Notes: generated by a model not told the origin, from the letters alone. Shown: positions 36,250 to 44,604, counted from the first letter of the stretch. The stretch is DNA of 64,000 nucleotides from Archangium lipolyticum (GCF_024623785.1 NZ_JANKBZ010000002.1:372001-436000); one strand, 5' to 3'. Program-made: numbers and translations.

Positions 36250-37449
36250 TCAGGTACCCTCACCCTTGCCCTCTCCCGGAGGGAGAGGGGGAGGGGGCGC
36301 GGGAGGCGGGATTCCCTTGCCCGCGTAGGCCACCACCTTCACCTCCGACGTGTCGTCCAGCGCCAGCCCGTCCCCCTTCGCCTCCGTGTTCGTCACCGCG
36401 ATGACGTCTCCCCGGTTCAGCTTCAGGAAGCGCTCGTTCTTCTCCGTCCGGTGCTTCTCCTGCATCGCCAGCCCCAGCCGGCCCTCCGGCCCGCAGCCGA
36501 TGTAGCGCTGCCTCCCCTTGCCCTCCAGCGACTCGGACACGATGCGGAACAGCCGCTCCGGTCTCGGCTCCGGCCAGCCCTCCCCCTTGGGCGCCAGCAT
36601 CAGGTAGCTCATCTTCAGCGACTCCTTGTGCAGCCCCGCCGCCTTCGCGATCTCCTCCACCACCCTCGGCATCGGCCACTGGCGCTCCGCATGGCACCAG
36701 TCGCTCTCCTTCACCAGCGCCGGGCACGCTCCCCGGTACATGCACGGCGCCCGGATGGCGTACCCCTTCTCCACCATCGCATCCCGCACCTTCAGCAGCA
36801 GCCTCGACGTCTCACGCAGCGCCGGCTCCAGCACCAGCAGGCTCCCGCCCGGCTTCACCTGCGCCAGCACCTGCTCCAGCAGCGCCGCCCTCGGCTTCAC
36901 CGACTCGTCCCCCGCGCCGTACAGCTCGTTGAGGACGTGGCCCATGGTGATCAGGTCGTACTTGCCCTCCGGCGGGGCCGCCTTGCGCGTCGGGTCCCAC
37001 TCCCGGGTCGCCAGGGCCTCGCCCGCCTCCGCGGCGAGCGCCCGGGCGAGCGCCAACGCCGGCTTGCTCCGGTCCGCCGCCGTCACCTCCGCCGCCCCGG
37101 CGTCCAGTGCCGCGAAGGCCATCGGCCCCGGTCCGCTCCCCAGGTCCAGCACCGCCCGTGGCCGGTTGGGCAGCTCCCCCAGGGCCTCCCGGGCCTGGGC
37201 ATAGGAGACGGGCCAGTAGAAGAGCAGGTAGGCGCCCAGGAGCTTCGGGTCGTCCATGTACCGGGCCCCCGCGAGCTTCCGGTCGCGCGTCAGGCCGAGT
37301 GATAACTGCTTCACACCCGCGCCGACCTCCTTCACCTCCTGGGGCGTCAGCCGCGTCTCCGGCCCCTCCCCCCGCTTGCGCGCCTCGCGCCACACGGCGA
37401 TCAGCCGCGGTATCCACCGCTCGAGGTCCTTGCCGTACGCGCCACTCAT
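36250..37449 (-). CDS. Rsm22/METTL17-family methyltransferase-like protein
   Basis: 399 residues, related to mitochondrial Rsm22/METTL17, which helps assemble the small ribosomal subunit. The SAM motif is AVLDLGSGPGPMAFAALDAG (about 100-119), with MGHVLNELYG after it. Four cysteines expected to hold an Fe-S cluster in the family are visible: APCMYRGACPALV, ESDWCHAE and YIGCGPEG. The last residues, PPPAPPPPLPPGEGKGEGT, are encoded by a palindromic repeat (36255-36290), so the C-terminus is an insertion product and not part of the fold. ATG at 37449. The kinase gene downstream is separated by about 95 bases. Confidence 0.88.
   Translation of the reverse strand: MSGAYGKDLERWIPRLIAVWREARKRGEGPETRLTPQEVKEVGAGVKQLSLGLTRDRKLAGARYMDDPKLLGAYLLFYWPVSYAQAREALGELPNRPRAVLDLGSGPGPMAFAALDAGAAEVTAADRSKPALALARALAAEAGEALATREWDPTRKAAPPEGKYDLITMGHVLNELYGAGDESVKPRAALLEQVLAQVKPGGSLLVLEPALRETSRLLLKVRDAMVEKGYAIRAPCMYRGACPALVKESDWCHAERQWPMPRVVEEIAKAAGLHKESLKMSYLMLAPKGEGWPEPRPERLFRIVSESLEGKGRQRYIGCGPEGRLGLAMQEKHRTEKNERFLKLNRGDVIAVTNTEAKGDGLALDDTSEVKVVAYAGKGIPPPAPPPPLPPGEGKGEGT
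36255..36290. repeat. REP-like palindromic repeat, copy 1
   Basis: TACCCTCACCCTTGCCC followed by the palindrome CCCTCTCCC-GGA-GGGAGAGGG. This copy overlaps the 3' end of the Rsm22-family gene and encodes its Pro/Gly-rich tail. Four further copies occur at 44571-44604, 44631-44665, 44725-44760 and 52304-52340. Confidence 0.8.
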
Positions 37450-37512
37450 CCGACCCTGCCTTCCACAACGAGGGGTCGCCTCTTTGGGGCAACCGCGTTA
37501 AACCCTGTCCGA

Positions 37513-38508
37513 ATGATTTCCGTCCGAGACCTGCGCAAGCACTACCAGGTCCACAAGCGCCCGCCCGGCCTCATGGCCGCCTTCCGATCCGTCCTCCACC
37601 GTACCTACACCAACGTGAAGGCGGTGGATGGCATCTCTTTCGAGATAAAGCCCGGAGAGCGCGTGGGCTTCCTCGGCCCCAACGGGGCGGGGAAGACCAC
37701 CACCCTCAAGGTGCTGTCGGGACTGCTCCACCCCTCGGGGGGTGAGGTGCTCGTGGATGGCCACGTTCCCCGCCACCGGGAGGACGCGTTCCTCAAGAAG
37801 ATCATGCTGGTGATGGGGCAGAAACAGCAGCTCCTCTGGGACCTGCCGCCCTCCGAGACGTTCGAGCTCAACCGCGCCATCTACGATGTCCCGCGCGCCC
37901 AGTTCAAGCAGACCCTGGACGAGCTGGTGACGCTGCTGGAGCTCGAGGAGCTCATCGGCAAGCCGGCGCGGCAGTTGTCGCTGGGCGAGCGGATGAAGTG
38001 CGAGCTGGCGGCGGCGCTCATCCACCGTCCGAGGGTGCTCTTCCTGGACGAGCCCACCATCGGCCTGGACGTGTCCATGCAGGCCACCATGCGGGCGTTC
38101 ATCAAGTCCTATAACGAGCGGCACGGGGCCACGCTCATCCTCACCAGCCACTACATGGACGACGTGGCGGCGCTGTGCCCGCGCGTCATCGTCATCGACA
38201 AGGGCCAGCTGTCGTACGACGGAGGCCTGGACGCGCTGGTGCAGCGGGTGCGGCCCGAGAAGCGGGTGGTGCTGCGCCTGAACCAGCCGGTGGACGCGGC
38301 GAGCCTCGCCCCGCTGGGCAAGGTGGTGACGCACGACAGCGCCACCGCGGTGCTCCAGGTGCCGCAGGATGCCGTCAACGCCACCGTCAGCCGGGCGCTC
38401 TCCAACCTGCCGGTGCAGGACCTGACGGTGGAGAACGCGCCGCTGGAAGAGGTCATGAGCGAGCTGTTCGCCGAGAGCAAGGCGCGGCGGGGGTCGGTGA
38501 GCGCATGA
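37513..38508 (+). CDS. ABC transporter ATP-binding protein (COG4586 type)
   Basis: ATPase of a three-gene ABC-2 exporter, 331 residues. Walker A GPNGAGKTT (about 56-64), signature LSLGERMKCELA, Walker B VLFLDEPTIGLD and the switch His in SHYMDD are all intact. A C-terminal extension of about 100 residues follows, as in COG4586 proteins. Its stop overlaps the start of the first permease (ATGA). Substrate unknown. Confidence 0.93.
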   Translation: MISVRDLRKHYQVHKRPPGLMAAFRSVLHRTYTNVKAVDGISFEIKPGERVGFLGPNGAGKTTTLKVLSGLLHPSGGEVLVDGHVPRHREDAFLKKIMLVMGQKQQLLWDLPPSETFELNRAIYDVPRAQFKQTLDELVTLLELEELIGKPARQLSLGERMKCELAAALIHRPRVLFLDEPTIGLDVSMQATMRAFIKSYNERHGATLILTSHYMDDVAALCPRVIVIDKGQLSYDGGLDALVQRVRPEKRVVLRLNQPVDAASLAPLGKVVTHDSATAVLQVPQDAVNATVSRALSNLPVQDLTVENAPLEEVMSELFAESKARRGSVSA

Positions 38509-39308
38509 GCGTGCGGAGCACACTGCGGGCCTTCCCCACGCTGCTGCGCGTGGGGGTCTCCGAGGCGGTGGCCTACCGGGCGGAGATGTTCATCTGGGTG
38601 CTGTCCACCACCATGCCGTTCATCATGATGGCGCTGTGGACGGCGGTGGCGCGCACCGCCCCGGTGGGGCGTTATGGCGGAGACGACTTCGTCCGCTACT
38701 TCCTGGCCGCCTTCGTGGTGCGGCAGATGACGGGGGCCTGGGCCGCCTGGCAGATCAACTACGAGGTGCGCCAGGGCACGCTGGCCATGCGCCTGCTGCG
38801 CCCCATCTCCCCGCTGTGGAGCTACGCGGCGGAGAACCTCGGCTCCTTCCCCATGCGGCTGTTCGTGGTGGTCCCCGTGGCGGCCTTCTCCGTCTACAAG
38901 CTGGGCTGGGGCTCGGTGCCCCAGACGGCCTGGGGCTGGGTCTTCTTCTTCCTGTCGCTCTTCGGGGGGTGGCTCATCACCTTCCTGGCCAACGTGGCCA
39001 TCGGGACGATGAGCCTCTTCATGGAGAGCAGCACCAAGCTGATGGACGTGTGGATCGCCCTCTTCTTCGTGTGCTCCGGCTACCTGTACCCGGTGGAGCT
39101 CTTCCCGCCCGCGTTCCGGGCGGCGCTCGACTGGCTGCCCTTCCGCTATCAGATCGGCCTGCCGGTGGAGCTGATGACGAACGCGCACGACTTCCGGACG
39201 GCGCTGGTGCTGCTGGGACGCCAGTGGCTGTGGGTGGCGCTGATGCTGGCCATGTCGCTCGGCTTGTGGAAGCAGGGGCTGAAGCGCTTCTCGGCGTTTG
39301 GAGGGTAG
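38505..39308 (+). CDS. ABC-2 permease subunit, first (COG4587-like)
   Basis: 267 residues with six predicted membrane helices and the family segment QMTGAWAAWQINYEVRQGTL followed by LLRPISPLW. Start ATG at 38505 overlaps the ATPase stop. It belongs to the ABC2_membrane_6 type of permease pairs, which normally form a heterodimer with the second permease downstream. Confidence 0.9.
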   Translation: MSVRSTLRAFPTLLRVGVSEAVAYRAEMFIWVLSTTMPFIMMALWTAVARTAPVGRYGGDDFVRYFLAAFVVRQMTGAWAAWQINYEVRQGTLAMRLLRPISPLWSYAAENLGSFPMRLFVVVPVAAFSVYKLGWGSVPQTAWGWVFFFLSLFGGWLITFLANVAIGTMSLFMESSTKLMDVWIALFFVCSGYLYPVELFPPAFRAALDWLPFRYQIGLPVELMTNAHDFRTALVLLGRQWLWVALMLAMSLGLWKQGLKRFSAFGG

Positions 39309-39312
39309 GGGC

Positions 39313-40107
39313 ATGTTGCGGCGCTACATCCGGCTGTTCGGTGTCCAGCTCCGGGCCTCCAGCCTGCTCGCGATGCAGTACCGCGGGGACTTCCTGGTCG
39401 AGGGGCTCATCTCCCTCTTCTGGTCGGTCACCGCGCTGGCCCCGCTCTTCGTCGTCTTCCAGAAGCAGGAGCAGCAGATCGGTGGGTGGTCCTTTGGCGA
39501 GTCGCTGCTCGTCATCGGCTGGTTCACCCTGCTGCAGGGGATTCTCGAGGGGGCCATCAGTCCAAGCCTCACCGGCGTGGTGGAGCACATCCGCAAGGGG
39601 ACGCTGGACTTCGTGCTGCTCAAGCCCGCGGATGCGCAGTTCCTGGTGTCCACCACGCGCTTCCTGCCGTGGCGGGCCACCAACGTCCTGGTGGCGCTCG
39701 GCATCTTCGTCTACGGCTTCCATCTCCTGGGGCGCACTCCCTCCCCGCTCGGGGTGCTGATCTCGCTGGTGCTGCTGGGGTGCAGCGTGCTGCTGCTCTA
39801 CTCGTTGTGGATCCTCACGGTGAGCGCGGCCTTCTTCGTGGTGAAGGTGGACAACCTCACGTACTTCTTCACGTCCATCTTCGACGCCGCCCGCTGGCCG
39901 GCCTCGGTGTTCCGCGGGGTGCTGGCCTTCATCTTCACCTTCGTGATTCCGCTGGCGGTGATGACCACCTTCCCGGCGGAGGCCATGCTGGGCCGGCTGC
40001 CGCTGATGGCACTGGTCTGGTCGGTGCTGGGGTCCGCCTTCTTCGCCTTCGTGTCGCGCCGGGTCTGGCTGTACTCCATCGGCCACTACACGTCCGCGAG
40101 CAGTTAA
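39313..40107 (+). CDS. ABC-2 permease subunit, second (COG3694-like)
   Basis: 264 residues, six predicted membrane helices. GVVEHIRKGTLDFVLLKPAD in the first half is the matching family motif. ATG at 39313 has a purine-rich GAGGGTAGGGG just before it and lies 4 bases after the previous stop, so all three genes form one operon. It converges with the gas-vesicle cluster (stops 14 bases apart). Exported substrate unknown. Confidence 0.9.
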   Translation: MLRRYIRLFGVQLRASSLLAMQYRGDFLVEGLISLFWSVTALAPLFVVFQKQEQQIGGWSFGESLLVIGWFTLLQGILEGAISPSLTGVVEHIRKGTLDFVLLKPADAQFLVSTTRFLPWRATNVLVALGIFVYGFHLLGRTPSPLGVLISLVLLGCSVLLLYSLWILTVSAAFFVVKVDNLTYFFTSIFDAARWPASVFRGVLAFIFTFVIPLAVMTTFPAEAMLGRLPLMALVWSVLGSAFFAFVSRRVWLYSIGHYTSASS

Positions 40108-40121
40108 GCCGCTCCGGGGGG

Positions 40122-40436
40122 CTACGTGTCCCGTCCCCCGTCCAGCTTCGCCACCACCGCCTCCAGCTCCGCTACCCGGCGCGCGAGTCCCTCGGGCTCG
40201 CTCGTCCCCGCCAACCGCGGCGACAGGTGTGGATCGTTCCTCCAGAAATCCATCCCCATCGCGGCGGCCTTGTCCACCGAGCACACCACCAGGCGCACCT
40301 GGATGGTGAGCAGCTCGATGTCCAACAGCTTGATCTTGATATCACCCGCGACCACCAGTCCCTTGTCGAGGACGCGATCCAGTACGTCCGCGAGCGTCGC
40401 GCTCCGGGGGCTCTGGACGATCTGCTGTGTCGCCAT
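40122..40436 (-). CDS. gvpJ: Gas vesicle protein GvpJ (GvpA-fold family)
   Basis: 104 residues. The GvpA/J/M fold is seen in TLADVLDRVLDKGLVVAGDI and LTIQVRLVVCSVDKAA, followed by MGMDFWRNDP, the region typical of GvpJ; the tail is a short coiled helix. Minor structural protein thought to help nucleate or shape the vesicle shell. Last gene of the cluster. Confidence 0.85.
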   Translation of the reverse strand: MATQQIVQSPRSATLADVLDRVLDKGLVVAGDIKIKLLDIELLTIQVRLVVCSVDKAAAMGMDFWRNDPHLSPRLAGTSEPEGLARRVAELEAVVAKLDGGRDT

Positions 40437-40448
40437 GTCTCCTCCTCC

Positions 40449-40769
40449 TCAGAGCAGCTTGCCAAGTGGGCCCAGGTCGAGGTTCAGGTCCTCCTCCGTG
40501 AGCCCGAACTCCACGCGGAGCCGCTCGATCTCCTCCGCCTGACGCATCAGTGCCGTCCCGAGGCGCTCGATCTCCTCGTCACTCAGTGTGTTGCCCTCCA
40601 TGCGGCGGATGGCCTGCTTCTCGAGCAGCTCGTGCAGCAGCCTGACCAGGGTGAGCACCAGCTGTCCGAGCCCGTTCTTCAGCGTGCCTTCGTCGAGTGA
40701 GAGCCGCCGCGCGGGCGGCGTGAGCTGTTTGCGCAGCGCCGCCTCGAGCTCCCTTGTCTCGCCGCTCAT
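40449..40769 (-). CDS. gvpK: Gas vesicle protein GvpK
   Basis: 106 residues; the sequence TLKNGLGQLVLTLVRLLHELLEKQAIRRME is diagnostic for GvpK. Accessory protein needed for vesicle formation in other organisms. The ATG at 40769 overlaps the stop of the preceding gvpS-like gene (ATGA), so expression is coupled. Confidence 0.92.
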   Translation of the reverse strand: MSGETRELEAALRKQLTPPARRLSLDEGTLKNGLGQLVLTLVRLLHELLEKQAIRRMEGNTLSDEEIERLGTALMRQAEEIERLRVEFGLTEEDLNLDLGPLGKLL

Positions 40770-40990
40770 CTCCCTCCTCCACCGAAGAGGGGTTTCATGG
40801 ACGAGGGGGGGATGAGACCCGCGCGCCGTGCCGTATCCGTCGAGCACAAGATGAGCTGCAGGCCGAGGTAGACGAGGTCCACGTCCGCCACCGACAACAC
40901 GATGTCACCTCGCAGCGCCACGCCCTTGTGGAGCACCCGGTCGAGCGCCTCACAGAGCGAAATGGACTCGGATTCCCGTTCCATCGTCAT
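40766..40990 (-). CDS. gvpS: Gas vesicle protein GvpS (GvpA-like minor component)
   Basis: 74 residues made almost only of the GvpA core: LCEALDRVLHKGVALRGDIV and LVYLGLQLILCSTDTARRAG, closest in pattern to GvpS of Bacillus and Streptomyces clusters, although GvpM is similar. GGAGGAGA precedes the ATG at 40990, and both ends overlap the neighbours by four bases. Confidence 0.82.
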   Translation of the reverse strand: MTMERESESISLCEALDRVLHKGVALRGDIVLSVADVDLVYLGLQLILCSTDTARRAGLIPPSSMKPLFGGGGR

Positions 40991-41253
40991 GTCTCCTCCT
41001 CGCCTGCCTCGACACCCTCGGCCTCCTGGCGCGCGAGGATGGCGTCGAGCCGATCCAGCAGCTCCGCCTCCTGTGTCTCGAACTCCTGCTCCCCGAGCTG
41101 TCCGGCTTCGAGCCGCAGGTACAGCTCCCGCAGCCGCGCCTTGAGCTCCTCCTCTTCCTTCTCCTGTTCCTGACTCAGGGCGTCGTCGACCTTCCTGGCG
41201 ACCCAGAGCAGGCCGTGGAGCGGTGCGAAGAGGAGGTCGTCGATGAGCAGCAT
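40987..41253 (-). CDS. gvpG: Gas vesicle protein GvpG
   Basis: 88 residues: LLFAPLHGLLWVARKVDDAL at the N-terminus is the GvpG hallmark, and the rest is a Glu-rich coiled coil ending in acidic residues. Accessory factor for assembly. The ATG at 41253 is 2 bases after the stop of the GvpF/L gene upstream. Confidence 0.9.
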   Translation of the reverse strand: MLLIDDLLFAPLHGLLWVARKVDDALSQEQEKEEEELKARLRELYLRLEAGQLGEQEFETQEAELLDRLDAILARQEAEGVEAGEEET

Positions 41254-41255
41254 CG

Positions 41256-42023
41256 TCACTCCCGCGTGGTGCTGCTCGTGGACTTCAGCTCCGTGAAGCT
41301 GTGGGGCGCCCACGGTCCGTGGAACTCGAACGTGAAGTGGTCATCGAAGCCCGCCGCGGCGGCTTCAATCACCTTCTCGAAGGCCGCCACCCCCTCGCGC
41401 GGCACGAGACACGAGAGGTTCATCACCTCGCGCTCTCCCCGTGGCGCGTTCCACTTCAGCTCGATGCCGTGTTCCCCGAGCACCGCCATGACGCGCTCGG
41501 AGTGCTCCCGCCGATCCGTCTCGCGGATGTCCTCGAACAGCTTCCCCACGGCGAGCAGCTCCTCGCGATGGATGTCGTGACGGCCCCTCATTTGATCGCG
41601 GACGGCGCCGAGCTCCGGGTGGGTCTCGACGAAGTAGCCGAAGAGGTCCGGGGCGCTCCAGCTCACCTTGAGCCCCATCTCCACCTTGCCAGCGACATGC
41701 TCGAGCTGCTCCTTGAACACCGCACGGTTGTCGAGCAGCCGGCCGCGCACGTCCTCATCGTTCCGGGCGACGAGTCCGAACGCGGCCGGCAGCACGGTGC
41801 CGCGCTCCATCAAGTGCCGCAAGACGGCCTGATGCGCGAGGAGGTGCTTGCGTTCAGGCCGGAGGCGCGCGCGGCTCACCCGGCTCACCGCCGCGGCGAT
41901 GTCCCCCACGGTGACGCAGTAGACCTCGCCTCCCTCGATGCCAATCACCCCAGCCTGGCCGAGACCCTCCGGGCCGGCGAGAACGGCATAAAGATACGTG
42001 CCCCCTGCCTGAACGTTCGTCAT
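41256..42023 (-). CDS. GvpF/GvpL family gas vesicle protein, first
   Basis: 255 residues. TYLYAVLAGPEGL at the N-terminus and the mid-region AVLRHLMERGTVLPAAFGLVARN match GvpF/GvpL, proteins thought to chaperone GvpA and take part in assembly. The C-terminal half (NLSCLVPREGVAAFEKVIEA, FHGPWAPHSF) also fits. It follows gvpA by about 40 bases. Position after gvpA and before gvpG resembles gvpF of other clusters, but F and L cannot be told apart here. Confidence 0.88.
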   Translation of the reverse strand: MTNVQAGGTYLYAVLAGPEGLGQAGVIGIEGGEVYCVTVGDIAAAVSRVSRARLRPERKHLLAHQAVLRHLMERGTVLPAAFGLVARNDEDVRGRLLDNRAVFKEQLEHVAGKVEMGLKVSWSAPDLFGYFVETHPELGAVRDQMRGRHDIHREELLAVGKLFEDIRETDRREHSERVMAVLGEHGIELKWNAPRGEREVMNLSCLVPREGVAAFEKVIEAAAAGFDDHFTFEFHGPWAPHSFTELKSTSSTTRE

Positions 42024-42062
42024 TTCCCCGGCTCCTCGTGTGTCGTGATCAGGTTCGTCCGG

Positions 42063-42365
42063 CTACATGGCGGGCGCGGGAATCGCCGCGCCCGGCATGG
42101 CCGGCATGGCCACGCTCGTCGCCACCGGCAGGGCCGCGTTCTTGAGCGACTGGGCCGCCTGGGTGCCGCCGGTCAGACCGATCGCCGCCGCGTACTTCAG
42201 GTACGTCTCGACCGAGGCGATGACCACACGCGCTTCCACCGCCAGGAGCTGGATGCCGACCAGTGACACCGTGGCCCACACATCGATGACGATTCCCTTG
42301 TCGAGGATGATGCTGACCACTTCCGCCAGGCTGGACGAATCCGTCGACTTCTGAATGTTCGCCAT
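42063..42365 (-). CDS. gvpA: Gas vesicle structural protein GvpA
   Basis: Major shell protein, 100 residues. The conserved core is almost textbook: [20 protein letters not shown], then [20 protein letters not shown] and [14 protein letters not shown]-terminal extension rich in Ala, Pro and Met (about 22 residues) goes beyond the usual 70-75 residue protein. GGAGG precedes the ATG. A single gvpA is present. Its upstream region (42366-42525) probably carries the promoter. Confidence 0.95.
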   Translation of the reverse strand: MANIQKSTDSSSLAEVVSIILDKGIVIDVWATVSLVGIQLLAVEARVVIASVETYLKYAAAIGLTGGTQAAQSLKNAALPVATSVAMPAMPGAAIPAPAM

Positions 42366-42475
42366 TGCTGCCTCCTCGTGTCACCTCGGTTGAGCCTGGC
42401 CAGTCGGGTCTTTCGCGAGCGCGGCGCGCCTGCGCGGCCTTTCCGTCCATGCTTGTCTTTACGAGTAACAGGAGT

Positions 42476-42515
42476 GTCCGACGTGTTTGTCATTGGACAG
42501 AACCGTCCGACATGT
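42476..42515. promoter_or_regulatory. Direct repeat upstream of gvpA, candidate operator
   Basis: GTCCGACGTGT at 42476-42486 and GTCCGACATGT at 42505-42515 differ at one base and are spaced 29 bases start to start, close to three helical turns. Between them lies TGTC-N4-GACA. They are in the 160-base gap ahead of gvpA, where the gvpA promoter must be. No convincing sigma-70 or sigma-54 boxes could be assigned. The regulator is unknown. Confidence 0.4.
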
Positions 42516-42525
42516 ACACCTGGCT

Positions 42526-43233
42526 TCACGCCATGAAATTGAAGGGAGGCCACGGTCCGCTCAGCGCGAGCTCCGCGGGCACCTCGCCGGAGTCCGGCGA
42601 CAACGCGGCGCGAAACGCGGGCACCCGGTCGCGCGGCACGAGGAAATACAGCGAGCAGAGCGCGGGCTCACCCGGGCGCGGGGCGGAGAGCTCCGAACGG
42701 TGCTCCCTGCACAGCGGCGCCACCTTCGCCAGCAGGGCCCGTTCCAGCGCCGCGCCCTGGTCTCGCAGTCGGTTCTCGGCGGAGTAGTGGTGCCGCCGTG
42801 CCGCGAGGTAATCGGCGCCCGAGCGGCTCTTCGGCTTCACGGGCGCGGAGGGTGGGGGAGGCGCGGAGAGCAGTGCTCGTACTCCCATCTCCACGCAGCC
42901 GGAGACACGCTCGAGTGCGCGCAGATAGGCGGCCCGCTGCTCGTCGAGGTGCGCGCGCACCGCCGCTTCGTCCAGAAGCACGCTCCCGAAGCGCATCGGC
43001 AGGACATCGGCGATGGCGTGTTGTGCGCGGATGGCTCGCTCGTAGGCGAGCAGCTCCGGCGCGGCCGGTGTCGCCATCCAGGTGCGTTCCTCGACGCGTG
43101 AGACCACGGCCGCGAGCCCACCGTCCACGACGCGCTGGAGCCTGCCGCCCCGCACTCCTCGCTCCTCGTCTGGCCATGCCGAGGATGCGTCCGTGATGCA
43201 ATACAGCAGCAGCCCGGTGTCGCTCTCAGCCAT
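42526..43233 (-). CDS. GvpF/GvpL family gas vesicle protein, second
   Basis: 235 residues. GLLLYCITDAS begins the family N-terminal domain, VLPMRFGSVLLDEAAVRAHL is its core motif, and LYFLVPRDRVPAFRAALS leads the C-terminal domain, ending SGPWPPFNF. It overlaps the third F/L gene by 8 bases at its start. It is upstream of gvpA and separated from it by the 160-base gap with the direct repeat. Confidence 0.87.
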   Translation of the reverse strand: MAESDTGLLLYCITDASSAWPDEERGVRGGRLQRVVDGGLAAVVSRVEERTWMATPAAPELLAYERAIRAQHAIADVLPMRFGSVLLDEAAVRAHLDEQRAAYLRALERVSGCVEMGVRALLSAPPPPSAPVKPKSRSGADYLAARRHHYSAENRLRDQGAALERALLAKVAPLCREHRSELSAPRPGEPALCSLYFLVPRDRVPAFRAALSPDSGEVPAELALSGPWPPFNFMA

Positions 43234-44083
43234 GCGTCCGTTCCTCGGGCGTGCCGCCCGGCTCCTCCCCGAGGCGTGGCGCGAAGTTGTAGGCCGGCCA
43301 CGGCCCTCGCGCGGACAGGTGCAGGCCGTGCCCTGACAGTTGCTCCGCCAGCGGTGCGAGGCGCCTGATGAGCTCCTCCTCCGCGCCGCGCGGAAGGAGG
43401 AGTGCCCAATGAAAAGCCCCTTCCAGCGCGGGCTCCTCCGGGCCGTGCGAAGGCGGCCGCAGCACGCGCCGCTCGAGCACCAGCCCCGCGAGCGCCTGCG
43501 CGATCGTCGTCTGGGCCTCCTGTATCCACACCTGTGCCGCTCGGGCCGCGTCTTTTCGCAGCTTCTGCTCCAGCAGATAGCGTGCCCCGGGCGATGCCGG
43601 CAGTTTCGCCGTGCGCGGATCGGCGTTGAACAGGACTGCTTCGCAAGCCTGGAGGTGCACCGAGCCCTGGAGCGACCACTCCTCCTCGTGCTCCGCCTTC
43701 TCGATGAAGGTCTTGATCCGTGACCGTTCGCGCCGGAGCAGCTCCTCGAGCCGCTCCGCCGAAGAGAACAGGCACCCGAAGCGCAGCGGCAGCACCGGCG
43801 AGGCGCGCATCGTCTGCTCGATGACCTCCTCGTGACGCATCGCTCGCGGACCGAGCCAGGCCAGGTCCTTCAGATGGGCCTCGCCCGCCTCTCCCGTCCA
43901 GTCGTGGAGCGGCACCTCACAGCAGATGGCCGCGAGATCCTCGTGCACTCGCGCGAAGAGCGACGAGTCTTCCGCGAAGCCCAGGCCCGACGCTGAACCC
44001 GCGGCGTCCGCTCGCGCGAAACAGAAGACGTAGAGCCCCATGACAGCGGGGCCCTCCAAATAGGCAGCATCCCTTGCATTCAT
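43226..44083 (-). CDS. GvpF/GvpL family gas vesicle protein, third
   Basis: About 285 residues from ATG at 44083 (another ATG at 44041 or a TTG at 44131 are alternatives; none has a clear ribosome site except the TTG, with GGGGAG). MGLYVFCFARA starts the family domain, VLPLRFGCLFSSAERLEELL is the core motif, and the end ARGPWPAYNFAP matches the other two copies. First gene of the gas vesicle group in the direction of transcription. Confidence 0.82.
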   Translation of the reverse strand: MNARDAAYLEGPAVMGLYVFCFARADAAGSASGLGFAEDSSLFARVHEDLAAICCEVPLHDWTGEAGEAHLKDLAWLGPRAMRHEEVIEQTMRASPVLPLRFGCLFSSAERLEELLRRERSRIKTFIEKAEHEEEWSLQGSVHLQACEAVLFNADPRTAKLPASPGARYLLEQKLRKDAARAAQVWIQEAQTTIAQALAGLVLERRVLRPPSHGPEEPALEGAFHWALLLPRGAEEELIRRLAPLAEQLSGHGLHLSARGPWPAYNFAPRLGEEPGGTPEERTHG

Positions 44084-44149
44084 GGTGTCCCGGACTGTCG
44101 CACGCACCTCCGACACGTTCGGGACGGGCAAGGGTTCTCCCCTGGATGT

Positions 44150-44539
44150 TCACCCGGGCACGATCGCGTCCGCCTCGATCTCCACGAGCATGGCCGGATC
44201 GATGAGACGGCTCACCTGGACCATGCTGGTGGCGGGCCGGATGGTGCCGAAGAACTCGCCATGGGCCCGGCCCACCTCCTCCCAACGGGAGATGTCCGTC
44301 ACGTACATGCGGGTGCGGACCACGTGCTCCATCCCAGCACCCAGGGCCTCGAGCGCCGCCTGGATGTTGCGAAGCACCTGGACCGTCTGGGCGTAGGCGT
44401 CTCCCTCGCCCACCAGGGTGCCGGCCGCGTTCGTGGCGGTGGTGCCGGAGACCGTGATGAAGGGGCCTACGCGGACGGCGCGGGAGTAGCCCACGCGGGG
44501 CTCCCATGGGGTTCCGGTCGAGTAGGTGTTGCGCTGCAT
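44150..44539 (-). CDS. ridA: RidA family protein (YjgF/enamine deaminase)
   Basis: 129 residues. Hydrolyses reactive enamine/imine intermediates from pyridoxal enzymes in the best-studied members. The fold motifs [28 protein letters not shown] with the catalytic-type Arg and [12 protein letters not shown] are present. It precedes the gas vesicle genes on the same strand with a 66-base gap; a functional link is not evident. Confidence 0.9.
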   Translation of the reverse strand: MQRNTYSTGTPWEPRVGYSRAVRVGPFITVSGTTATNAAGTLVGEGDAYAQTVQVLRNIQAALEALGAGMEHVVRTRMYVTDISRWEEVGRAHGEFFGTIRPATSMVQVSRLIDPAMLVEIEADAIVPG

Positions 44540-44570
44540 GGTGACTCCTGGGGGGCGTAGGTGGGGTAGA

Positions 44571-44604
44571 CTCTCACCCTAGCCCTCTCCCAGAGGGAGA
44601 GGGG
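44571..44604. repeat. REP-like palindromic repeat, copy 2
   Basis: CTCTCACCCTAGCCC then CCCTCTCCC-AGA-GGGAGAGGG. It lies in the 334-base divergent gap between ridA and prfC (44540-44873), which holds three copies and little else. Confidence 0.8.

Noticed and set aside
36196-37302. Plus-strand frame over the Rsm22-family gene
   Set aside because: Antisense shadow; translation is low-complexity Arg/Leu/Gln.
42049-42450. Alternative minus-strand frame over gvpA
   Set aside because: Gly/Arg-rich shadow of gvpA, which has all the expected motifs.
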